Below are positions 40,907-49,002 of a stretch of 64,000 nt of DNA, one piece after another. Origin of the DNA: JAJDOD01 sp050299835 (GTDB lineage Bacteria > Pseudomonadota > Alphaproteobacteria > Rhodobacterales > Rhodobacteraceae); the NCBI GenBank assembly GCA_050299835.1, contig JBNKWP010000003.1, positions 186,001-250,000 of the forward strand, read 5' to 3'. A model generated the notes under the pieces. It had not been told where the DNA came from, did not search any database, and saw nothing but the letters and a program-made list of their open reading frames with translations. The position numbers and the translations under genes are program-made. Position 1 is the first letter of the stretch, and each line of letters starts with the position of its first letter.

Positions 40907-41089
40907 ATGACCAGACACGTTCTCGATCAGCAAAAAACACGCGACCCGGCCCGCAAGAGCCAGGAATTCGCGCGTATCGACGCCGACGTTATGCCGCGTC
41001 CGCAGACGCAGGAGCTGCAGAAACGACCTCGCAAGGCAACCCAGGCGAGCCGTCTCAAGGCTTTCACGGATATCGAACGCGCCCAATAG
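40907..41089 (+). CDS. Small basic hypothetical protein, 60 residues
   Basis: MTRHVLDQQKTRDPARKSQE begins a Lys/Arg/Gln-rich, hydrophilic chain likely to be disordered or to bind nucleic acid. GGGAGGA lies 5-6 bases before the ATG at 40907, which supports translation. No family recognised. It follows the DUF3775 gene by 58 bases. Confidence 0.55.
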   Translation: MTRHVLDQQKTRDPARKSQEFARIDADVMPRPQTQELQKRPRKATQASRLKAFTDIERAQ

Positions 41090-41202
41090 CTGCGTACCGA
41101 TCTTGGTGCCCGGCGCGATCCGCCGGGCGCGGCGTCAGCAGCCTGTCAGCAGACAGCGCACACGGCCTTACCCCGGGCCGGGACCTCGGCTAGGGTCCGC
41201 CC

Positions 41203-41775
41203 ATGCCAGAGCCCATCGACGATAAACCTCGCTGTTTCGGATCGCATACAGAACTTTACGCCCACTACCACGACACCGAATGGGGGGTGCCTGTCCACGA
41301 CGACCACGACCTCTTCGAGATGCTGATCCTCGAAGGGGCTCACGCCGGTCTGTCCTGGGAAACCATTCTGAACAAGCGCGAAGGTTACCGCGACGTCTTC
41401 CACAATTTCGACGTCGCGCGTGTCGCCGCCATGACCGATGACGAACTGGCGGACGCCCTGCAAAACCCCGCCATCGTGCGCCACCGCCAGAAAGTGCCGG
41501 GCACCCGCACGAATGCCCGGATCTTCATCGACATGCAGAGGGAATATGGCAGTTTCTCCGACTGGCTCTGGGGCCATGTGGACGGGGAACCCATCCGCAA
41601 CCACTGGAAGACAAAGGCCGATATTCCTGCGGTCACTCCGCTGGCTCAGACGATCTCGAAAGACCTGAAGAAACGCGGAATGAGCTTCGTCGGTCCCACG
41701 ATCATCTACGCCTACCTGCAGGCCGTGGGTGTGGTGAATGACCACTATCAGGGGTGCTGGCGTTACGAACCCTGA
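41203..41775 (+). CDS. tag: DNA-3-methyladenine glycosylase I
   Basis: 190 residues. Removes 3-methyladenine from alkylated DNA. Seen: RCFGSHTELYAHYHDTEWGV (Zn-binding Cys and His region), LFEMLILEGAHAGLSWETIL with the catalytic Glu (about residue 45), and MSFVGPTIIYAYLQAVGVVN then HYQGCWRY with the C-terminal zinc ligands. In E. coli Tag a typical mid-protein segment reads RNRLKI; here it is RHRQKVPGTRTNARIF, a divergent but compatible form. It converges on the XRE gene, overlapping it by 13 bases. Confidence 0.93.
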   Translation: MPEPIDDKPRCFGSHTELYAHYHDTEWGVPVHDDHDLFEMLILEGAHAGLSWETILNKREGYRDVFHNFDVARVAAMTDDELADALQNPAIVRHRQKVPGTRTNARIFIDMQREYGSFSDWLWGHVDGEPIRNHWKTKADIPAVTPLAQTISKDLKKRGMSFVGPTIIYAYLQAVGVVNDHYQGCWRYEP

Positions 41776-42539
41776 ACGCCGAACATCGCCCGCAAAACCG
41801 CGTCCGTCTCCGCGTCCATCGGCACCATCAACTCGATCTCGAACCCTTCGACCAATGCGTCATGCACAGTGGCGAGCTTGCCCAAGAGCGAAGACGTCCT
41901 GAGCCGCACGCCATTCGGCAGCACCCATTCAATCGGCACGAAGATCGGGATCTCTTCCTCCCCCAACCGCGCCCACATGTCGTCGAACACGCCCTGTTCC
42001 CGCACGTCCCGAAGCACCCCCCGCAGGAAAGATGAACGTGCCGCCCCCGCCTGCAACCGGAAATACACCGCGGCGCTGGCAAGCTCCCAGTTGCCGACCA
42101 GGGCGCGGAACCGCTCGGACAGGAACAACCGGAACAAGTTCCGCTCCGTCCCATCGGTCAACGCGGCCAACATGGTCTCCGCTGGCGCGTTGGTACGAAG
42201 CAGGTTCCACTCTTCATCCAGAACGAAGGCGGGGAAGTGCCAATTCGACAGGACATGGGTCTCGATCATGTCGAGAGCAGCGGAGACCTCGAGCGAAGAA
42301 AAGGAGCGGGTCTTGTACGGATTTTTCATCCCTGACGCCTCGAACAGCGCCGCCCGCTGCCCTGCGTTCAGGTTCAGATCGGTCGCCAGCCGTCGCACCA
42401 TCTCGGCACTGGGCGACGAACGGCCCGTTTCAAGAAAGGAAATATATCGTTGCGTCGAACCAACGGCCCCCGCCAAATCGCTCTGCGCCATACCCAGTTC
42501 GGCACGAAGGTGTTTCAGGGCTTGTCCAAATGCACTCAT
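41763..42539 (-). CDS. XRE regulator of the MmyB type
   Basis: 258 residues from ATG 42539, placed because GGGAGGGA lies 6-7 bases upstream; longer in-frame starts run into the operator. An N-terminal helix-turn-helix (about residues 4-60: LKHLRAELGMAQSDLAGAVG, then STQRYISFLETGRSSPSAEM) precedes the MmyB-like ligand-binding domain (about 80-255: PAFVLDEEWNLLRTNAPAE, then LRGVLRDVREQGVFDDMW), thought to bind fatty-acid-like ligands. It is divergent from the MAPEG gene, and a perfect 19-bp palindrome lies between them. Confidence 0.9.
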   Translation of the reverse strand: MSAFGQALKHLRAELGMAQSDLAGAVGSTQRYISFLETGRSSPSAEMVRRLATDLNLNAGQRAALFEASGMKNPYKTRSFSSLEVSAALDMIETHVLSNWHFPAFVLDEEWNLLRTNAPAETMLAALTDGTERNLFRLFLSERFRALVGNWELASAAVYFRLQAGAARSSFLRGVLRDVREQGVFDDMWARLGEEEIPIFVPIEWVLPNGVRLRTSSLLGKLATVHDALVEGFEIELMVPMDAETDAVLRAMFGVQGS

Positions 42540-42554
42540 CGCCATTCCCTCCCA

Positions 42555-42573
42555 GGGAATTGATTTAATTCCC
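42555..42573. promoter_or_regulatory. Palindromic operator for the XRE/MAPEG pair
   Basis: GGGAATT-GATTT-AATTCCC, a perfect 7-5-7 dyad centred 25 bases upstream of the XRE start and about 50 bases upstream of the MAPEG start. The likely binding protein is the divergent XRE regulator. Confidence 0.72.
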
Positions 42574-42616
42574 AGTACGCCATAGCCCGATTGTGAAATC
42601 AATCATGGAGATGGAA

Positions 42617-42997
42617 ATGGTTTTCTGGATACTCGCCTCGCTCGTCGTCTATCTGGCGTCGGTTTTCCTGCCGGCGGTGCTGTACCTTCCGACCGAGGGG
42701 TTGAGAAACCATCTCGGAGGACGTGACAATCAGCCTCCACGACCCGTCGTGGCCGAACGGGCGCGGAAAGCGCATGAAAACATGAAGGAAAACATGCTGA
42801 TCTTCCTTCCGCTCGCGCTGCTGTCTCTGATCGTCGACGGCTCCGATATGGGTCTCGCGCAGAACGGAGCGATGCTTTTCGTCCTGGCCCGCATCGCCTA
42901 TCCGATCGGCTATATGATCGCGATCCCCGGCCCGCGCAGCCTGTCCTATTTCGTCGGACAGGCAGGTTGTCTGATGATCGCGCTGGCGATTATCTGA
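42617..42997 (+). CDS. MAPEG-family membrane protein
   Basis: 126 residues from ATG 42617, because GGAG is 6 bases upstream; ATGs at 42605 and 42611 and a GTG at 42593 are in frame but lack such a site. Four hydrophobic segments: about residues 2-24, 62-80, 85-100 and 108-125. The segment VVAERARKAHENMKENMLIF (about 44-63) is the MAPEG glutathione-binding-type signature (ERxxxAHxNxxE). Bacterial MAPEG proteins are linked to lipid and peroxide metabolism. Expression is probably set by the divergent XRE protein. Its end overlaps the convergent transglycosylase gene by 8 bases. Confidence 0.85.
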   Translation: MVFWILASLVVYLASVFLPAVLYLPTEGLRNHLGGRDNQPPRPVVAERARKAHENMKENMLIFLPLALLSLIVDGSDMGLAQNGAMLFVLARIAYPIGYMIAIPGPRSLSYFVGQAGCLMIALAII

Positions 42998-44249
42998 GCC
43001 GACGCAGAATCTCATAGCTGGCATAGCCATCCGGCACCATGCCCTGCGTCGATTGGAACCGCCGGATGGCCTGGATCGTATTCGGCCCGATGATCCCGTC
43101 CACGCCGTCTGTGTTGAAGCCCTGCGCGGTCAGAAGGCGCTGCATTTCCTGCTTTTCGACAAAGCGCAGATTCCGGTCGTCCCGCGGCCAACTTGCCTGA
43201 AACGGACCTGCACCACCAATCCGGTCTGACAGATGACCCACACCGATCACATAGGCGTCGGCCGTGTTATAGCGCTCGATGACGTGGAAATTGTTGAAGA
43301 TCATGAAGGCCGCACCCTGCGCACCAGCGGGCAGCAGGATCGAGGCTTCTCCGTGATTTGGCACTTTGCCCCCACGGGTATCCCTTACGCCCATCGCCGC
43401 CCATTGGTCGGGGCTCTTTTTCACCCGTTCTCCGCTCTGGGTATAGTCGAAATCGCGCGGCAACACGACCTCCACACCCCAGGGCTGACCTTTCTGCCAG
43501 CCGAATTTCTTCAGATACGCCGCAGTCGAGGCCAGCGCATCGGTCGGGTCGTCCGACCAGATATCGCGCTTGCCATCACCGCGAAAATCGACGGCGTAGG
43601 AAAGGTACGATGACGGGATGAATTGGGTGTGTCCCATGGCCCCCGCCCAGCTTCCGGTCATGCGCGACGGGTGAACATCTCCCGCCTGGATGATCTCCAG
43701 TGCCGCGACCAATTGACCTTCGAAGAATCGGCCGCGCCGCCCGTCGAATGCCAGCGTTGCCAGCGACTCAACGATATTCTCGCTGCCCCGGAATGTCCCA
43801 TAGGCACTTTCCAGTCCCCAGATCGCGGCGACCACCTCGGCCTCAACGCCATAACGAGCCTCGATCTCGCCCAGCAGATCCCGATGCTTCGCCAACGCCT
43901 CCCGCCCGTTCCGCACCCGTGTCTCAGATGCCGCGCTGTCCAGATAATCCCAGATCTGCTTGGTGAACTCGGACTGGTTGCGATCCCGCTCGATCACATC
44001 CGCATTGTAACGAATGCCCTGAAAAGCCGCGTCGAATACGCTGTCCCGGATCCCTGCTTCCCGCGCCCGTCCCCGAAACCCGTCTATCCAGCGTTGAAAT
44101 GCGATGTTGGAGGTCGATTGCACCAGCATGGCACTCTCCTGCTTGACCATCTTCGCGGGGCGTTGCTTGGGCGGTATGCTTTGCTCCGGCGCGGCAAGGG
44201 CGAAACCGGACAGACACAGGCAAAGCGCTGCACTGTAGACGACACGCAT
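42990..44249 (-). CDS. Lytic murein transglycosylase (MltB type) with peptidoglycan-binding domain
   Basis: 419 residues. The signal peptide (about 1-19, ending FALAAP) sends it to the envelope. The SLT-2/MltB domain (about 50-330) holds the catalytic Glu in VAAIWGLESAYGTFRGSE (about residue 148), and the fold segment GSWAGAMGHTQFIPSSYLSY. A C-terminal peptidoglycan-binding domain (about 355-415) shows LLTAQGFNTDGVDGIIGPNT and AIRRFQ. It cleaves glycan strands to anhydromuramyl ends. It sits 90 bases downstream of rnr on the same strand. Confidence 0.93.
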   Translation of the reverse strand: MRVVYSAALCLCLSGFALAAPEQSIPPKQRPAKMVKQESAMLVQSTSNIAFQRWIDGFRGRAREAGIRDSVFDAAFQGIRYNADVIERDRNQSEFTKQIWDYLDSAASETRVRNGREALAKHRDLLGEIEARYGVEAEVVAAIWGLESAYGTFRGSENIVESLATLAFDGRRGRFFEGQLVAALEIIQAGDVHPSRMTGSWAGAMGHTQFIPSSYLSYAVDFRGDGKRDIWSDDPTDALASTAAYLKKFGWQKGQPWGVEVVLPRDFDYTQSGERVKKSPDQWAAMGVRDTRGGKVPNHGEASILLPAGAQGAAFMIFNNFHVIERYNTADAYVIGVGHLSDRIGGAGPFQASWPRDDRNLRFVEKQEMQRLLTAQGFNTDGVDGIIGPNTIQAIRRFQSTQGMVPDGYASYEILRRLR

Positions 44250-44339
44250 GAAATGGACCTGCTCTTTGTTTTTCCAAAGCCTAGCCGGATTCGTTCCGTG
44301 CGAGAAGTGGCCAGTCCGAGGTCGGCAAAGCCACGCTTC

Positions 44340-46592
44340 TCAGCGTTTGCGGGCAACCTTCTTTTTCGCCTTGGCCGCCTTTTTTTTCGAGCGCACAAGC
44401 TTGCGCTTCGGACCGCCCCGGCGCGCCTTTGACGGCCCGCGCGGCAATGTTGCGCCGTCCAGTTCCAGCAATTCCAGCATCAATCCGCCGGTCACCGGGA
44501 CCGCTTCGGTCAGACGCACAAGCACGCGCTGGCCGATGCCGATGGTCGTGCCTGTATCCGAACCGGTCAGCGTCTGTTCGTCCCTGTCATAGTGGAAATA
44601 CTCGCGCCCGATCTCCCGGATCGGCAACAGCCCGTCGGCCCCGGTTTCATCGAGCCGGACGAAAGCTCCGAACCGTTGAACGCCCGAGATTCGACCTGCC
44701 AGTTCCGTACCCACGCGATCTGACAAATAGGCCGCGAGATACCGGTCCGTGGTATCCCGCTCCGCCTCCATCGACCGCCGCTCGGTCATGGAGATCTGCT
44801 CACCCGTGCTGGCCAGTCGCTCGATTTCCTCCACCGTCAGCCCGTCATCGCCCCAGCCATGCGCGGCAATCAAGGCGCGGTGAACGACAAGATCCGAATA
44901 GCGGCGGATGGGCGAGGTGAAGTGAGCATAGGCTTTCAGGGCCAGTCCGAAATGTCCGAAATTCTGTGGCCCGTAATAAGCCTGGGTCATCGACCGCAAT
45001 ACCGCGATGTTCACCGCTTCCTGATAGTCGGTGTCCTCGGCCTGATGCAGCAATCGATTGAGCTGTGACGTCTTCAGCACCTGCCCCTTGGCAAGTGTCA
45101 GACCCGCAGATTCTGCCGTCTCGCGCAGACCGTCCAGCTTTTCGGGACTGGGTTCTTCATGCACCCGGAACAATAGCGGCGACTTCTTCGCGATCAGCGT
45201 TTCCGCAGCCGCGACATTGGCCAGCACCATGAACTCCTCGATCAGCCGGTGAGCATCCAGCCGCTCGCGGAACGCCACCGACCGCACGCGCCCCTTGTCA
45301 TCCAGAACAATCTTCCGTTCCGGCAGATCGAGGTCGAGAGGTTCGCGCCGGTTCCGGGCTTTCGTCAGCGCCGCGTAGGCGGCGTAAAGCGGCTTCAGCA
45401 CCAACTCCAGAAGTGGTTCCGTCTTCTCATTCGCTACCCCGTCGATGGCAGCCTGCACTTCCTCATAGTTGAGCGAGGCCGGCGATTTCATCAAACCGCG
45501 CAGGAACCTGTGCCCCAGCATTTCGCCCGACTTGTCGATGACAATGCGCGCGACCACACAGGCGCGCGGCACACCCTCGTGCAGCGAACACAGGTCGCCC
45601 GAGAGCCGATCGGGCAACATCGGCACGACCCTATCCGGGAAATAGGTGGAGTTGCCCCGTTCCCACGCCTCACGATCCAACGCCGATCCGGGGGTCACGT
45701 AATGGGCGACATCCGCGATGGCGACCCAAAGGATGAAGCCGCCTTCGTTCTTCTTGTCCGGGTCCGGCTCGGCAAAGATCGCATCATCGTGGTCGCGCGC
45801 GTCCGACGGGTCGATGGTGACAAGCGGCATCTCAGTGAGATCCTCCCGCCCCTCCGGCCCGGCAGGTGTCATCGCATCCGCCTGGGCAATCACCTCGTCG
45901 GGAAAGTCGTCGCGCAGCCCATGCTGGTGGATGGCGATGAGCGAAACCGCCTTCGGCTGAGACGGATCTCCAAGCCGTGTCACGATCCGGGCGCGGGGAA
46001 GCCCCATGCTGTCCTTCGGACCGGCCTGCTCGGCCTCGACCAGTTCTCCGTCCTTGGCACCGTGCGTGGCATCGGCCGTAACGCGCCATTCGCGCGAGAC
46101 ACCCTTGTCGACCGGCACGATACGCCCGCCCTCGGTCGCCTTGCGAAACACGCCGAGGACCTTTCTCGGATTAGTCCCGATGCGCCGGATCAACCGGCCC
46201 TCATATTGGTGATCTTCGCCTTTGACCGCCTGCATCCGCGCCAGAATGCGGTCGCCTGCTCCCAAGGCAGGATCGGCGGCGCGAAGGACAAGGATCACCT
46301 TCGGCTCCGGTCCCTCTCCCTGCCATTCCAGCGGCTTGGCATAAAGATCGCCGTCCTCGGACGGCGCGCTGACCTGCAAAACTGAAACAGGCGGCAACTT
46401 GTCGGGATCGCGATAAGTCTTGCGGCGCTTCTCAAGATGGCCGTCTTCCTCAAGCTCCTTAAGAATGCGTTTCAGATCGATCCGATCCGCCCCCTTGATC
46501 CCGAACGCCTTGGCGATGTCACGCTTGGCGGTCAGGGCCGGGTTTTCGGCGATCCAGTCGAGAATGTCCTGTTTCGAGGGGAGTTTGGTCAT
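44340..46592 (-). CDS. rnr: Ribonuclease R
   Basis: 750 residues. Degrades structured RNA 3'-5'. In order: N-terminal winged helix (about 1-60, LPSKQDILDWIAENPALTAK), cold-shock domains (about 60-240), RNB catalytic domain (about 260-590, with VTIDPSDARDHDDAIFAE carrying the metal-binding Asp residues), S1 domain (about 630-710, GTELAGRISGVQRFGAFVRL), and a very basic Lys/Arg tail. All parts are present at normal length. It follows the DUF2064 gene by 46 bases on the same strand and is probably in the dapE operon. Confidence 0.96.
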   Translation of the reverse strand: MTKLPSKQDILDWIAENPALTAKRDIAKAFGIKGADRIDLKRILKELEEDGHLEKRRKTYRDPDKLPPVSVLQVSAPSEDGDLYAKPLEWQGEGPEPKVILVLRAADPALGAGDRILARMQAVKGEDHQYEGRLIRRIGTNPRKVLGVFRKATEGGRIVPVDKGVSREWRVTADATHGAKDGELVEAEQAGPKDSMGLPRARIVTRLGDPSQPKAVSLIAIHQHGLRDDFPDEVIAQADAMTPAGPEGREDLTEMPLVTIDPSDARDHDDAIFAEPDPDKKNEGGFILWVAIADVAHYVTPGSALDREAWERGNSTYFPDRVVPMLPDRLSGDLCSLHEGVPRACVVARIVIDKSGEMLGHRFLRGLMKSPASLNYEEVQAAIDGVANEKTEPLLELVLKPLYAAYAALTKARNRREPLDLDLPERKIVLDDKGRVRSVAFRERLDAHRLIEEFMVLANVAAAETLIAKKSPLLFRVHEEPSPEKLDGLRETAESAGLTLAKGQVLKTSQLNRLLHQAEDTDYQEAVNIAVLRSMTQAYYGPQNFGHFGLALKAYAHFTSPIRRYSDLVVHRALIAAHGWGDDGLTVEEIERLASTGEQISMTERRSMEAERDTTDRYLAAYLSDRVGTELAGRISGVQRFGAFVRLDETGADGLLPIREIGREYFHYDRDEQTLTGSDTGTTIGIGQRVLVRLTEAVPVTGGLMLELLELDGATLPRGPSKARRGGPKRKLVRSKKKAAKAKKKVARKR

Positions 46593-46638
46593 GTTTTCGC
46601 GGTATCATGCTGCGGATACGAGGTCACGTGACATCTGA

Positions 46639-47205
46639 TCAGAGGTCGCCCGCATCATCCACATCGGCAAGGGTCTGCACGTATCCCACCGGCTGCGGCA
46701 AGGTTGGCAGGGTATCGGCCAGGGTGTCAGGATGGGACCAGCGCACATTGCAAAACAGCGCGACGTCGCTGCGTTGTGGATGACGAAGCCCGACAAGCCA
46801 GAAGCCACCATCGGGTGCCGGACCGATCACGCTGGGGGACCGGCCCAAGGCGCGAAAGGCCTGGGCGATATGTTCGGTTCGGACCCCCGGAACATCGGAG
46901 CCGATCAGAACGGTCGGACCGGATGTGCTGCGCAGCATTCGTGCCATCCTGTCACCAAGATGGCCCGGCCCTTGCGGCAATCGCGGGAGGTCTTCGGGCC
47001 AAACCCGGCTTGTAAGCCCCTCCCGGTCCGGGGCGACCGCAAGCAGGATAGTCCACCGCGGGTCGCGCAACCGGCGCAGCAACCGCCGCGTCTGATGCCG
47101 ATACCACCATGCGGCGCCTGTCATACCGATATCGCGGCCCAGTCGGGTCTTCACGCGCCCCGGACGCGGCTCCTTCACCATGACAATGAGCGTCCGTCGC
47201 CTCAC
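46639..47205 (-). CDS. DUF2064/TIGR04282 glycosyltransferase-like protein
   Basis: 188 residues. Starts RTLIVMVKEPRPGRVKTRLG, the nucleotide-binding region of the family, with GPTVLIGSDVPGVR and VIGPAPDGGFWLVGLR farther on. The fold is a GT-A-like nucleotidyltransferase, and the TIGR04282 group is annotated as arsenosugar biosynthesis glycosyltransferase in some genomes; no arsenic genes are nearby. Its ATG overlaps the GNAT stop by 4 bases, so the genes are coupled. Confidence 0.82.
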   Translation of the reverse strand: MRRRTLIVMVKEPRPGRVKTRLGRDIGMTGAAWWYRHQTRRLLRRLRDPRWTILLAVAPDREGLTSRVWPEDLPRLPQGPGHLGDRMARMLRSTSGPTVLIGSDVPGVRTEHIAQAFRALGRSPSVIGPAPDGGFWLVGLRHPQRSDVALFCNVRWSHPDTLADTLPTLPQPVGYVQTLADVDDAGDL

Positions 47206-47618
47206 AGCGCTCGTTTCATGTCGCGATGGGGGATGCCCGCATCGAGGAACTCGGGACCATAGGCCTCGAACCCCAGCGCCTCATAGAACCCGATGGCATG
47301 CAATTGTGCGGCCAACTTGGCGGTCGTCATGCCTTCGGCCCGCAACTCGTCCAGCGCAAACAGCATGAGCCGCTTGCCAATTCCCGTGCCTCTCAGCCCG
47401 GCAAGGACCGCAACGCGCCCGATCTTTCCCGTGTCGCCCAGAAGCAGCAACCGTGCGGTGCCTACCGCTGCCCCGTCATGGAAGGCGATCAGGTGGATCG
47501 CCTCGTCATCCTTGTCGTCCATTTCCTCATGCTCGGGCACGTTCTGCCCTTCGATGAACACGGTGCGGCGGATCTGGAACACATCCGACATATCATCGGG
47601 AACGGCGCGGCGGATCAT
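47202..47618 (-). CDS. GNAT-family N-acetyltransferase
   Basis: 138 residues. GNAT motif A is ARTLL-type: GTARLLLLGDTGKIGRVAVL then AGLRGTGIGKRLMLFAL (about residues 55-92, with the Gly-x-Gly acetyl-CoA loop). The N-terminal EGQNVPEHEEMDDKDDEAIH and the C-terminal HAIGFYEALGFEAYGPEF fit the ElaA/YjdJ-like group. Target unknown. It overlaps dapE and the DUF2064 gene by 4 bases each, so it is the middle gene of a tight operon. Confidence 0.9.
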   Translation of the reverse strand: MIRRAVPDDMSDVFQIRRTVFIEGQNVPEHEEMDDKDDEAIHLIAFHDGAAVGTARLLLLGDTGKIGRVAVLAGLRGTGIGKRLMLFALDELRAEGMTTAKLAAQLHAIGFYEALGFEAYGPEFLDAGIPHRDMKRAL

Positions 47619-48757
47619 CCGAAATAGCCTTCCAGAATGCGGCGGTAGATCGCCTTGAGGCGCGGGATGTCCGCCACCTCCACCCGTTCGTCCACCTGGT
47701 GCATCGTCTTGCCGACAAGGCCGAATTCCACGACTGGGCAGTGATCCTTGATGAATCGCGCGTCCGAGGTTCCGCCCGACGTGGACAGTTCCGGGTCGCG
47801 GTTGGTCTCCGCCTTGACCGCGGCGGCCACCAACTCCGACAACGGGCCGGGCGGGGTCAGGAAGCTTTCGCCGGACACCTTGATGCGAGTGTCGATCGCC
47901 ATCCCGAAGTCGGCAGAGACGGCTTCGGCTTCGGTTTCGATCCAGCGTGTCAGGCTGTCGGAGCTATGGCTGTCGTTGAAGCGGATGTTGACTGTGGCGC
48001 TGCACGTCGCGGGGATGACATTTGTCGCCGGGTTGCCGGTGTCGAACGTGGTCACGGCAAGCGTCGAGGCGTCAAAATGATCGGTGCCGCTGTCCAGTTC
48101 GTGCGAAGCCAACCGGTCAATCAGCCGTGCCAGTGCCGGAACCGGGTTCTTCGCGCGGTGGGGATAGGCAGAATGCCCCTGCACCCCGGTCGCGGTGAAC
48201 CAGACGGTCATGGAACCGCGCCGCCCGATCTTTATCGCGTCGCCCAGCGTCTCGGGGCTGGTTGGCTCGCCCACCAGGCAAGCGCTCATCGCTTCGCCGC
48301 TCTCCGCCATCCAGTCGAGGATCGCGGTCGTGCCATCGGTTGCATCGGCCTCCTCGTCTCCGGTGACCGTAATCAGGATCGCACCATCGGGCGGCGCCTC
48401 GGTCACCAAGTCTACGGCAGCGGCAACGAATGCGGCCACACCGCTTTTCATATCGGTCGCGCCCCGACCGTAGAGCCAGCCATCCTTGATCTCGGCCCCG
48501 AAAGGCGGTCGGGTCCAGGCGGTCGCGTCGCCGACAGGCACCACATCGGTGTGTCCGTTGAACCCGAATGTGCGTTGGTGCCCCTTGTCGCCCCATCGGG
48601 CAACCAAATTGGCGATGCCGCCCCGGTCCGCGCGAAAGCAGTCGAACCCCGCCCCCGTCAGAACGGTTTGCAGAAGTTCAATGGCACCACCTTCCTCGGG
48701 CGTCACAGAGGGGCAGCGGACCAACTTCGCGGTCAGGTCTACAGGATCGACGGTCAT
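47615..48757 (-). CDS. dapE: Succinyl-diaminopimelate desuccinylase
   Basis: 380 residues from ATG 48757, where the family N-terminus VDPVDLTAKLVRCPSVTPEE begins; a longer reading to 48877 adds 40 residues without similarity. It hydrolyses N-succinyl-LL-diaminopimelate in lysine and cell-wall synthesis. M20 metal motifs: FGFNGHTDVVPVGD (about residues 65-78), GRGATDMKSGVAAFV (Asp ligand, about 95-109) and VTGDEEADATDGT (Glu residues, about 131-143). dapD is 3.6 kb away on the same strand. The first gene of the operon dapE-GNAT-DUF2064-rnr. Confidence 0.95.
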   Translation of the reverse strand: MTVDPVDLTAKLVRCPSVTPEEGGAIELLQTVLTGAGFDCFRADRGGIANLVARWGDKGHQRTFGFNGHTDVVPVGDATAWTRPPFGAEIKDGWLYGRGATDMKSGVAAFVAAAVDLVTEAPPDGAILITVTGDEEADATDGTTAILDWMAESGEAMSACLVGEPTSPETLGDAIKIGRRGSMTVWFTATGVQGHSAYPHRAKNPVPALARLIDRLASHELDSGTDHFDASTLAVTTFDTGNPATNVIPATCSATVNIRFNDSHSSDSLTRWIETEAEAVSADFGMAIDTRIKVSGESFLTPPGPLSELVAAAVKAETNRDPELSTSGGTSDARFIKDHCPVVEFGLVGKTMHQVDERVEVADIPRLKAIYRRILEGYFG

Positions 48758-49002
48758 GCTACTGGCTAGCGCGGACCTGATCCGGCTGCAACGCCCTGTG
48801 GCGTGAAGACCACCCTTGGCGACAAGCGACGGACCGGGGACTTCACTCGACCCGAGCTGTGATTCAATGTTTGCCAAAATAAACCCGAGGCAGGGTCAGC
48901 AGGTACGAGACGCGAGAAAACTCCGGTCGTACCCGAACAGTCGAAGGCAATCGCGTCCGGTGCGCCGGGGGCTTGCCCTGCCTCGTTTGTCGTGAGGCGG
49001 GC

